36,124 nt of DNA from Pseudomonadota bacterium. GTDB taxonomy: Bacteria > Pseudomonadota > Gammaproteobacteria > Xanthomonadales > Xanthomonadaceae. The notes under the pieces were generated by a model. It saw nothing but the letters and a program-made list of their open reading frames with translations. It had not been told where the DNA came from and did no database searches. The stretch's first letter is position 1. The number at the start of each line of letters is the position of its first letter. The DNA is taken from the NCBI GenBank assembly GCA_023395465.1, contig JAEWZE010000250.1:1-36124 (forward strand), given 5' to 3'. A program made the position numbers and the translations under genes. This document shows, piece after piece, positions 20,037 through 27,245 of the stretch.

Positions 20037-20472
20037 CCCGCGCGCCGTCTACCTGGACTGCATCGCCCAGTGCATGCGCCAGATCCGGCAGGCCGGCGGG
20101 TACAACACCAACGCCGGCCTGGCCGTGACGCTGGAGCCCACGCCGAAGCTGGCGGAGAGCGACGAGGCCTTCATCGCCGTGGTGTGGTCGCGCCAGGCCC
20201 GGGCCGCGGCTCCGGCAGCACGCGGCAAACGTGCGACCACCGTGGACATCATCGCGCGGGTGCCGACCACGCTCACCGACGCCCGCGACCGTCTGGACCT
20301 GATCGTCGAGGACATCGAGTCCGCGCTCGCCAGGCAAGAGGCGAGGTTCCCAGTCGGTTACGAGTTTCCGCAGTACGAGGCGGCCGAACCGCTGATGCCG
20401 CCCGCAGGCGCGGGATGGGTCGGCGTACAGATCACCGTCACCGGCCATATCCCCACCCACGCCACCACCTGA
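20029..20472 (+). CDS. Tail terminator / minor tail protein (gpU position)
   Basis: This 147-residue protein starts MASPRAVYLDCIAQCMRQIR. It has an alternation typical of tail terminators: helix, strands (LAVTLEPTPKLAES, EAFIAVVWSRQAR), a basic loop, VDIIARVPTTLTDARDRLDL, then a helix IVEDIESALARQEARFP and final strands. It precedes the major tail protein, as in lambda (gpU before gpV). Proposed role: caps the tail tube and meets the head. The identification is by position and secondary-structure pattern. Confidence 0.65.
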   Translation: MASPRAVYLDCIAQCMRQIRQAGGYNTNAGLAVTLEPTPKLAESDEAFIAVVWSRQARAAAPAARGKRATTVDIIARVPTTLTDARDRLDLIVEDIESALARQEARFPVGYEFPQYEAAEPLMPPAGAGWVGVQITVTGHIPTHATT

Positions 20473-20507
20473 CCCGCCGCCCGGCGCGGCAACACGAGGA
20501 ACCCACA

Positions 20508-21254
20508 ATGGAAGACTACAGCTACCTGGGCAGCGGCATCGTTCTGATCCGGGAGTGGAACACCAACAGCAAGTTCGACGAGCTGGGCAACACGTCCGCG
20601 TTCTCGATCGCTCCGCAGGTCAATACGCTGACCCTCCCGGATCACCAGAACCCCGGCGGCGGCATCCAGAACCGCGTGGACCGGGTGACCGACTGGACCC
20701 TCAACACCACCTGGCACGACATCAACAGCGCCAACCTCGCTCGACACACCCGCGGCGTGGCCACCAACGTGGCGGCCGCCACCGTCACCGCAGAACCCCA
20801 TTTCGCCTACAAGGGCGCGTGGGTGCCGCTGCGTTATCCCGCTACGAGTGTGAGCGCCGTGGAGCCCGCCGGCGGCGGCACCCCGTATGTCGCGGGCACC
20901 GACTACATCGTGGACCGCGGCATGCTGTTCATCCCGGCCACGTCCAGCATCACCGACGCCACCAGCGCCGCCAACATCGAGGTCGACTACGCCCACGGCG
21001 CAATCGGCCACGTCGAAGCAGCCGTCACCGCACAGAAGTTCTACGAGGTGCAGCTGCACTCGGCCAACGAAGCCCGCAGCGGCAAGCGCGTGCAGGTGGT
21101 CTGCCACAAGGTCAGCGGCGGCATGCTGGAAAGCCTGTCGCTCCTGGGTGACGAGTATGCCGGCGCCAGCGTTGCGCAGTCGCTCACGGCCGACGCGTCC
21201 AAGGCTACCGGCGCCAACGTCTCGAAGTACTTCTACTGGAACCAGGAGAACTGA
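20508..21254 (+). CDS. Major tail (tube) protein
   Basis: The ATG at 20508 follows ACGAGGAACCCACA. The 248-residue product starts MEDYSYLGSGIVLIREWNTN and has features of phage tail-tube proteins: LGNTSAFSIAPQVNTLTLPD, DWTLNTTWHDINSANLARHT (strands and helix), and a C-terminal strand VQVVCHKVSGGMLESLSLLG. About 35 residues in the middle form an extra loop or domain (VSAVEPAGGGTPYVAGTDYI). It is directly followed by the frameshifted chaperone pair and the tape measure, the standard siphovirus order, which supports the call. Confidence 0.85.
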   Translation: MEDYSYLGSGIVLIREWNTNSKFDELGNTSAFSIAPQVNTLTLPDHQNPGGGIQNRVDRVTDWTLNTTWHDINSANLARHTRGVATNVAAATVTAEPHFAYKGAWVPLRYPATSVSAVEPAGGGTPYVAGTDYIVDRGMLFIPATSSITDATSAANIEVDYAHGAIGHVEAAVTAQKFYEVQLHSANEARSGKRVQVVCHKVSGGMLESLSLLGDEYAGASVAQSLTADASKATGANVSKYFYWNQEN

Positions 21255-21257
21255 CGG

Positions 21258-21692
21258 ATGTCGGACCTGTCCGAAGTCAAGGCGCTCGCGGGCGCCGGTA
21301 CGGCGGTCGAGTTCGGCGGCGAGCGGCTGGAGATCCAGCCGCTCCGCTTCGGCCAGGCGCTGGAGATCATCGCCGCCGGCGCGCCGCTGGTGGAGGGGCT
21401 GGTGGCCTATGCCTCGCAGTCCGGGCTGACCGACGACATCGTGTTCTTCACCGGGCTGCTGGCCAGGCACGGCGACCAGGTGCCGCGCGTGCTGGCCATC
21501 GCGAGCGGCCGGGACGCCGAGTTCATCAAGGGCGGTGACCTGGCCGAGACGCTGGAGCTGTGCGGCGCCGTGTACGAGGTGAACCGCGATTTTTTCGACC
21601 AGCGCCTCGCCCCGCTGTTCGCAAGGTGGCGGGCGCGCCTGCAGGGGCCGGAAAGAAGCGATGGAGCTGGGCCGACACCGTCCACTTCCTGA
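21258..21692 (+). CDS. Tail assembly chaperone, G-like (unshifted product)
   Basis: This 144-residue frame starts MSDLSEVKALAGAGTAVEFG, four bases after the major tail gene. It is helical with a LEIQPLRFGQALEIIAAGAP segment and acts as the short form of a chaperone pair. The last 31 residues (after the TTTTTTC at 21590) are a low-complexity tail ending GAGPTPSTS that looks non-conserved. In the known siphovirus system the short form (G) is made in excess over the frameshifted long form (GT). Both coat the tape measure during tail assembly. Confidence 0.8.
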   Translation: MSDLSEVKALAGAGTAVEFGGERLEIQPLRFGQALEIIAAGAPLVEGLVAYASQSGLTDDIVFFTGLLARHGDQVPRVLAIASGRDAEFIKGGDLAETLELCGAVYEVNRDFFDQRLAPLFARWRARLQGPERSDGAGPTPSTS

Positions 21693-21871
21693 TCGCACAC
21701 GGCCACACCCGCGCGGACGTGTACGACATGACGTTTGCGCAGCTGCGGCTCTACACCCGCGCCGCGGCGCGACTGTACCGCGAGCAGCTGCGCGACCAGG
21801 CCATCAATGCCCGCGCCGCGCAGTACGACAAGGATTCCTGGAAGCAGTACCTGAAGGCCTTCGATGAATAG
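21258..21871 (+). CDS. Tail assembly chaperone, GT-like (-1 frameshift product)
   Basis: A -1 shift on TTTTTTC at 21590-21596 joins the first 113 residues of the G-like protein to a second frame that ends at 21871. The product is about 204 residues. After YEVNRDFF the shifted frame reads RPAPRPAVRKVAGAPAGAG, a Pro/Ala linker. A helical T domain follows: KRWSWADTVHFLIAHGHTRA, then QLRLYTRAAARLYREQLRDQ. This second frame has no good own start but clear protein character. It overlaps the tape-measure start by eight bases, as expected for G/GT before a tape measure. Confidence 0.8.
21590..21596 (+). promoter_or_regulatory. Programmed -1 ribosomal frameshift site TTTTTTC
   Basis: In the zero frame the codons read GAT TTT TTC, so T-TTT-TTC is a canonical X-XXY-YYZ slippery heptamer. 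GAGGTG about nine bases upstream (21576-21581) can act as an internal Shine-Dalgarno stimulator, as in dnaX. CAGCG/CGCTG (21600-21617) can form a short hairpin downstream. Confidence 0.8.
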
Positions 21872-24365
21872 CCGCCCCAACCTCCGCGTTCGCATCTCGG
21901 CAGACCTGGCGGACATCCGCCAGGGTCTCGGCATGCTGCGCGGCGAGCTGGCGAAGGTGCAGCAGGGTGCGGCGCGCGTGCGGCCGCCGGATACCAGCGG
22001 CTGGAGCAAGGGCCTGGCCGCGGTACGCAGCCAGCTGCTCGGCATCGTGTCGCTGTACGGCGCAATGCGGGTGGGCGGGGCGTACATCAGGCTCGCGGAC
22101 GAGGCGGCCAGCCTCTCCGGGCGCCTGCGCCTGGCGACGAAGAGCCAGCAGGAGTTCACGCGCGCCCAGCAGCAGACGTTCGAGATCGCGCAGCAGACGT
22201 CGGCCGAGTGGGGCTCCATCGTTGGACTGTACGCCCAGCTGTCGCAGACCACCGGGATGGCGCAGGAGCGCATCCTGGGGCTCACGAAGACCATCAGCCA
22301 GGCATTCACGGTGTCCGGCGCCTCGGCGCAGGAAACCTCCAACGGCCTGCGCCAGCTGCAGCAGGCGATGGCCGGCGGCGTCCTGCGCGCGGAAGAGTTC
22401 AACACGATCATCGAGACCAGCCCGCGCATCGTCCAGGCGCTGGCCGATCACTTCGGGATTTCGTTCGGGCAGGTCCGCAAGTACGTCAACGACGGCAAGG
22501 TCACCTCGGAAGAGTTCGCCAAGGCGCTCGAGGCTGCCGCCGAGTCCGTGCAGCGCGACTTCGACACGATGCCGCTGACGGTGGCCAAGGCCACCCAGCA
22601 GGTGCGCAACGCCCTGCTAAAGCTCGTGGGCGACACGGACGCCGCCGGCGGCGCCAGCAAGGAGCTGGCGGAGGCGATCGCCGACATGGCGCGCGTGCTG
22701 GAATCAGACGACACGAAGCGCGGCTTCGGCGAAATCGTCAACGCGCTATCGGCGATCGTCGAGTTCAGCACCAAGGCCGCCGCCATGGTGGGCAAGCTGA
22801 ACCGGGAGGTGAAAGACCTCTCCGGCGTCAGCCTGCCCAAGTGGGCGCAGGCCTCGCTCATGGCGCTGAGCGGCAACATCCCGGGTGCGGTGAATGCCTA
22901 CGCGTCCGGGCGCAACCCGCCGCCCGACTTCAGCAACGTGGTCACCGGCGCGGCCGGCGGCGGCGCTGGCGGCCGGCCGGCCGGTGGCGGTGGTGGTGGC
23001 GGTGATCCCGCCAAGGCCATCGCCGCCTCAAACGCGCTGCTGCGCGACTCCGTGCAGCGCGCCCTGGCCGAACTCGACCAGCTCTACAAGGGCCACGAGA
23101 TCGGGATGCGCGAGTACTTCGCCTCGCGCCAGCAGCTGCAGGAGCAGGCCATCGACCTGCAGATCGAACAGGCCCGCAACGAGCTCGCCGTCACCAAGGA
23201 CCTGGGCAAGCGCCGCGACTTGGAGGAGCAGATCCAGATCCTGCTGCGCGACCGCGCCGACGTGGCGGCGCAGGCTGCACGGGAAGAGCGTGCGGCCGGT
23301 GATGAGCTGATCGACAAGCTGGCCGAGCTGAAGGCCACAATCGCAGAGCTGGACGGCGACCACGTGCGTGCGGCGCGGATCCGCATCGAAACCGAGTTCC
23401 TCGATCTGTTCAAGCGCCTGCGCGCCGAGAGCGATTCGGCGGGGGAGACCATGGCGCGCAACCTGGTGGACCGGCTGGTGCGCAAGGCGCAAACCGACGC
23501 CATCGCCAACGCTGCCAGCGGCATCACCGGGCGGCTCTCGTCGGAAGAGACGTCCGTCAGCGCGCAGGTGGATGGCGGCATGCTCGGCTTCGTCGAGGGC
23601 GAGGAGCGCCTGCGCGTCGCGCGGCTGGCCGCCATGGAGCAGCTGGCCGAGCAGATCCGCCTGCAGCGCGAGGTGATGGCCATGATGGAGCCCGGCAGCC
23701 CGGAGCATTCCGCGGCGCTGCAGGGCCTGCACGACCTGGAGGCCGGCTATGCCAACGTCGCCGGCTCCGTCGACGTGTTCCGCAACCAGGTCAAGGACGT
23801 CGCCACCGACGCGCTCACCGGGCTGTTCATGGATCTGGTGGAAGGCACGAAATCCGCCGGCGAGGCCCTGCGCGACTTCGTGCGCAACTTCGCGCTGGGC
23901 ATGGCGCAGATCGCGGCGCGGGCGCTGGCCACCTTCCTGGTGCTGCAGATGTTGGACGCCATCTACCCCGGCCTGGGCAAGACCACCGCCGCCATGATGG
24001 GCGCCGGCCAGAACCACGGCGGCGGCAAGGCCGGGCAGGTGGGCGGCGTGCGGCGCTGGATCCCGGAGGCAATGCTGGGTGTCGCGCCGCGCTACCACAA
24101 CGGGGGCATTGCCGGCGCGCCGCCGCTGAAGCACAACGAGGTGGTCTCGGTGCTCGAGCGCGGCGAAACCATCCGCACCCAGCAGCAAGAGCGGGCCCTG
24201 CAGGCCCAGCTGGACGCAGGCAGCGGCAGGATGGTCGTCAAAACCCCGGTGGTCGCGATCGGCGACCGCGCCGTGGCCAACGCGCTGGCCGGCGCCGATG
24301 GCGAGGACGTGATCCTCACCCACGTACGCAACAACTGGGACGCGCTGGTCAATGGCGCTCGCTGA
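21864..24365 (+). CDS. Tape measure protein
   Basis: This 833-residue protein starts MNSRPNLRVRISADLADIRQ. The N-terminal third has the tape-measure domain: FEIAQQTSAEWGSIVGLYAQ, LGLTKTISQAFTVSGASAQE, and EEFNTIIETSPRIVQALADH. A Gly-rich hinge lies near 360-380, then a long coiled coil (about 390-500). Hydrophobic segments suited to membrane insertion at DNA entry follow near 670-700 (LGMAQIAARALATFLVLQML). The C-terminal part resembles EVVSVLERGETIRTQQQERA of lambda-like tapes. It sets the tail length: at about 1.5 angstrom per residue, roughly 125 nm. Start overlaps the GT frame. Confidence 0.92.
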   Translation: MNSRPNLRVRISADLADIRQGLGMLRGELAKVQQGAARVRPPDTSGWSKGLAAVRSQLLGIVSLYGAMRVGGAYIRLADEAASLSGRLRLATKSQQEFTRAQQQTFEIAQQTSAEWGSIVGLYAQLSQTTGMAQERILGLTKTISQAFTVSGASAQETSNGLRQLQQAMAGGVLRAEEFNTIIETSPRIVQALADHFGISFGQVRKYVNDGKVTSEEFAKALEAAAESVQRDFDTMPLTVAKATQQVRNALLKLVGDTDAAGGASKELAEAIADMARVLESDDTKRGFGEIVNALSAIVEFSTKAAAMVGKLNREVKDLSGVSLPKWAQASLMALSGNIPGAVNAYASGRNPPPDFSNVVTGAAGGGAGGRPAGGGGGGGDPAKAIAASNALLRDSVQRALAELDQLYKGHEIGMREYFASRQQLQEQAIDLQIEQARNELAVTKDLGKRRDLEEQIQILLRDRADVAAQAAREERAAGDELIDKLAELKATIAELDGDHVRAARIRIETEFLDLFKRLRAESDSAGETMARNLVDRLVRKAQTDAIANAASGITGRLSSEETSVSAQVDGGMLGFVEGEERLRVARLAAMEQLAEQIRLQREVMAMMEPGSPEHSAALQGLHDLEAGYANVAGSVDVFRNQVKDVATDALTGLFMDLVEGTKSAGEALRDFVRNFALGMAQIAARALATFLVLQMLDAIYPGLGKTTAAMMGAGQNHGGGKAGQVGGVRRWIPEAMLGVAPRYHNGGIAGAPPLKHNEVVSVLERGETIRTQQQERALQAQLDAGSGRMVVKTPVVAIGDRAVANALAGADGEDVILTHVRNNWDALVNGAR

Positions 24366-25536
24366 CCCCATCCCCTGGCCGTTCTTCGCCGGCGGGGAGT
24401 TCGTCGAGCAGCTGGACTCGCGCACGGACATCCTGCCCGCGGCCACCGGCCCCGAGCAGCGCATCCGGCTGCGGCCGGAGCCGCATGTCCGGCTCACGTT
24501 CGACGGCCTGGCCGAGGGCGACGAACGCCGCTGGCTGGAGAACCTGCTGCACGCCAACGGCGACGGCCGCTGGTGCGTGCCGTGGCCGATGGAAGGGCAG
24601 GCGCTGGCCGCGCCGGTGTCGCTGGGCGGCACCACCATCGGGCTGGACACGCGCTGGCGCCACTTCGTCGCCGGCGGGCAGGCGCTGCTGGTAGGCGCCA
24701 CGCCGCGGCAGCACGCGCTGGTGTCGATCGACAGCCTGACCGACGAAGCGCTGGAACTGGCCGAACCGCTGGACGCCAGCTGGCCCGCCGGCACGCTGGT
24801 GTACCCGGTCATGCCCGCGCGCCTGGATGGCATGCTTGAGCTGCCGCGCTTCACCGGCGACGCCGGTGCCTACCAGGTGAAGTGGCGCGCCGACGCTGCG
24901 GTGGCGTGGCCGGCCGCGTCCGGCGAGCTGACGTACCGCGGCGTGCCGGTACTGGACCTGCCGCTGGAGTGGACGCAGGACCCGCTGGACGTGCCGGAGC
25001 GCAGCTTCACCACCGTCGATGACGGCCTGGCGCTGCCGTTCGCGGTGGACCAGGCCGGCCAGCCGCGTAACCGCATCCGCGTGGCGTGCACGGTGCAGGG
25101 ACTGGAGGCCGCCGCGCAGCTGCGCTCGCTGCTGTACGCGCTGGGCGGCAGCTGGGGCGCGCTGTGGGTGCCCAGCCTGGCGCACGACTTCCGCGTGGTG
25201 GGCAACGTGCTGGTGGGCGCCACCGCGCTGGACGTGGCCTGGGCGGGCTACAGCCTGGCCGCGCCGGCGCAGAACCGGCGCGACATCCGCATCACGCTGT
25301 GGAACGGCACCACGTACTACCGCCGCATCACCGGCGCCACCGAGCTGAGTGCCACCACCGAGCGCGTGACGCTCGACAGCGCGCTGCCGGCGGCGTTCCT
25401 GGCCGTGGACGTGGCGCAGGTGGCCTTCCTGCAGCTGTGCCGCCAGGAGGCGGACGTGAACGTGCTGCGCTGGTGGACCAGCGACGTGGTGCGCACCACG
25501 CTCGAGTTCCGTGGCGAGGTGGCCCACGGTGTTTAG
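24352..25536 (+). CDS. Tail-tip protein, probable distal-tail/baseplate component (394 aa)
   Basis: The ATG at 24352 overlaps the tape-measure end by 14 bases. The 394-residue product starts MALADPIPWPFFAGGEFVEQ. Two halves look alike: IRLRPEPHVRLTFDGLAEGD followed by a WLENLL helix and Trp-rich strands, and NRIRVACTVQGLEAAAQLRS followed by LLYALGGSWGALW. This suggests an internal duplication of one beta-rich domain. It directly follows the tape measure and precedes the BR0599-like protein, the position of distal tail proteins. No family is named with certainty. Confidence 0.65.
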   Translation: MALADPIPWPFFAGGEFVEQLDSRTDILPAATGPEQRIRLRPEPHVRLTFDGLAEGDERRWLENLLHANGDGRWCVPWPMEGQALAAPVSLGGTTIGLDTRWRHFVAGGQALLVGATPRQHALVSIDSLTDEALELAEPLDASWPAGTLVYPVMPARLDGMLELPRFTGDAGAYQVKWRADAAVAWPAASGELTYRGVPVLDLPLEWTQDPLDVPERSFTTVDDGLALPFAVDQAGQPRNRIRVACTVQGLEAAAQLRSLLYALGGSWGALWVPSLAHDFRVVGNVLVGATALDVAWAGYSLAAPAQNRRDIRITLWNGTTYYRRITGATELSATTERVTLDSALPAAFLAVDVAQVAFLQLCRQEADVNVLRWWTSDVVRTTLEFRGEVAHGV

Positions 25537-26611
25537 CCTGTTCGAGCTCTCGCGCGTGCTGGGCCGCAAGGCGGCGCTGTACACGTTCCAGCACGGGCCG
25601 CTGGTGGAGCGCTTCAACTCCACCGACCGCGACCTGACCATCGGCGGCGACCTGTACAAGGCCGCCCGCGGCATCAGCCACTCGCCCATCCGCGACACCG
25701 CCAGCAGCGGCAAGGCGCAGGTCACCATCACCATGCCGGCGCTGCTGGACCCGGCCGCCACTGACACGCCGCCCACGCAGGTGCTGCTGGGCTGGTGGCG
25801 GCCGTACCCGCCCAGCACGCGCGTGTTCGTGAGCATCGCCACCACGCACCTGGGCGACCCGGACGAGGAGATCCACGAGGAGTGGAGCGGCCGCGTGCTC
25901 GCGCCATCCTTCAAGGACGTGGAGATGACGCTCACCTGCGACCCGTCGCGCAGCAACTCGCGCACGGCGGGGCGGGCGAAGCGGATCTCGCGCAACTGTG
26001 GCGTCGCGCTGTACAGCCAGGGCTACATGCAGTGCAACCTGGACCCGGAGCCGATCGCGGTGGCGGCGACGGTGGTGGCGATCGACGGCGATGACGTGAT
26101 CATCGCGGTGGCCGGCGACCCGCCGCGGCCGCTGGCGCCCGGGCCCATCGAGTGGGTCGACGGGCTGGAGCAGCCGCACACCGCCGAGGTGCTGTCGATC
26201 GCCGGCGACGTGCTGACGCTGGACGATAGCAGCGGCATGGCGGTGGATGACGCCGTCACCGTCTACACCGAACCGCTGTGGTTCCTGGCCACGCTGGGCG
26301 TGGACGCCGTGGGCCTCACCCTCACCGCGCCGGAGTTCGCCACCGCGCCCTTCGGCCTCGAGGGCGGGTTGATCCGCTGGACGCGCGACAACGGCCTGGT
26401 GGAGTCGCGCAACATCCTCGCCCACCTCGGCACGTCGATCACTATCGACTATGGCGCCCCGGACCTGCTGGCGGGCCTGGTGCTGCGCGCCTACTGGGGC
26501 TGCCCGCACAACCTCGACGCGTGCACCGCCCGCGGCAACGAGATCCACTACCCGGGCTTCAAGTACCTGCCCGTCGCCAGCCCCATGGGGAGGTCGCAGG
26601 CATGGGGCTGA
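25529..26611 (+). CDS. Phage BR0599/DUF2163-like tail protein
   Basis: Starting at the GTG at 25529, with AGGTGG upstream, the 360-residue product reads VFSLFELSRVLGRKAALYTF. The N-terminal part has RFNSTDRDLTIGGDLYKAAR, like DUF2163-type proteins. The C-terminal signature YWGCPHNLDACTARGNEIHY, then PGFKYLPVASP, matches BR0599-type phage proteins, which use the Cys pair in a C-x6-C motif. They are tail-tip components placed before the J-like protein. A GTG at 25511 is a less likely start. The central region (about 165-270) is beta-rich. Confidence 0.8.
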   Translation: MFSLFELSRVLGRKAALYTFQHGPLVERFNSTDRDLTIGGDLYKAARGISHSPIRDTASSGKAQVTITMPALLDPAATDTPPTQVLLGWWRPYPPSTRVFVSIATTHLGDPDEEIHEEWSGRVLAPSFKDVEMTLTCDPSRSNSRTAGRAKRISRNCGVALYSQGYMQCNLDPEPIAVAATVVAIDGDDVIIAVAGDPPRPLAPGPIEWVDGLEQPHTAEVLSIAGDVLTLDDSSGMAVDDAVTVYTEPLWFLATLGVDAVGLTLTAPEFATAPFGLEGGLIRWTRDNGLVESRNILAHLGTSITIDYGAPDLLAGLVLRAYWGCPHNLDACTARGNEIHYPGFKYLPVASPMGRSQAWG

Positions 26612-27027
26612 TCGCGCGCGCGCAGCGCAAGGCGGGCTGGTGCTGGTGGATGGCGCGCTACCTGGTGCTGGACAAGCACCGCGAGGCGACGCGCGTCACC
26701 GCGTTCTGGGCGGCCGTGGTGGTGGCCACCCTCACCGGCGGCCTGCTGCTGGTCGACGTGCTGGGCCTGCGCCCGCCGCCGGCGCCGGGCGAGCCGCGCG
26801 CCGCCTGGTGGATCCAGCTGGTGCTGTTCGTGGTGTCGCTGCTGATCAGCTATGCCATGCGCCCCAAGGTGGAGCCGCCCAAGCCTTCCGAAGGCCAGCA
26901 GCCGGTGGTGGAAGACGGCGCCGCGCTGGAGCGCATCTACGGCCGCGTGTGGACCGACGACGGCAAGTGGACGGCATGGGGCAACGGCGACCCGGAGCCG
27001 ATCCGGAAGAAGGGCGGCAAGAAGTGA
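26602..27027 (+). CDS. Membrane-associated tail-module protein, unknown (141 aa)
   Basis: The ATG at 26602 overlaps the BR0599-like gene by ten bases. The 141-residue product starts MGLIARAQRKAGWCWWMARY. It has two membrane helices at about 33-54 (VTAFWAAVVVATLTGGLLLV) and 70-86 (WIQLVLFVVSLLISYAM), then a Pro-rich linker (RPKVEPPKPSEGQQPVVED) and a soluble end with WTDDGKWTAWGNGDPEPIRK. Helices in a tail module suggest a factor that works at the host inner membrane at entry, or an assembly factor. No family recognised. Confidence 0.6.
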   Translation: MGLIARAQRKAGWCWWMARYLVLDKHREATRVTAFWAAVVVATLTGGLLLVDVLGLRPPPAPGEPRAAWWIQLVLFVVSLLISYAMRPKVEPPKPSEGQQPVVEDGAALERIYGRVWTDDGKWTAWGNGDPEPIRKKGGKK

Positions 27028-27245
27028 TCGTCACCAGCACGCACCTGCGCACCATCCCGTATTTCAACGACCGCGCCGGGTTCTGCCTGCCCAAGGCGCG
27101 CACGTGGTTCCGCACCCAGGGGCTGGACTGGGCCGCCTTCCTGCGCCACGGCATCGACGCCGAGCAGCTGCTGGCTACCGGCGACGGCATGGCCGTCCGG
27201 CTGGTGGAGTGGGCGCGCGAGTGCGAGGGCCGCGCCCATGGGTAG
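27024..27245 (+). CDS. Small tail-module protein, unknown (73 aa)
   Basis: A GTG at 27024 overlaps the previous stop as GTGA. The 73-residue product reads VIVTSTHLRTIPYFNDRAGF and CLPKARTWFRTQGLDWAAFL, with a C-terminal helix (GMAVRLVEWARECEGRAHG). It overlaps the start of the tail-tip gene by eight bases. No family recognised; similar small genes often precede J-like genes. Confidence 0.6.
   Translation: MIVTSTHLRTIPYFNDRAGFCLPKARTWFRTQGLDWAAFLRHGIDAEQLLATGDGMAVRLVEWARECEGRAHG

Noticed and set aside
21645..21655. GGAAAGA as the tail chaperone frameshift site
   Set aside because: Its register is GAA AGA, so -1 re-pairing would be poor, while TTTTTTC at 21590-21596 is in perfect register.
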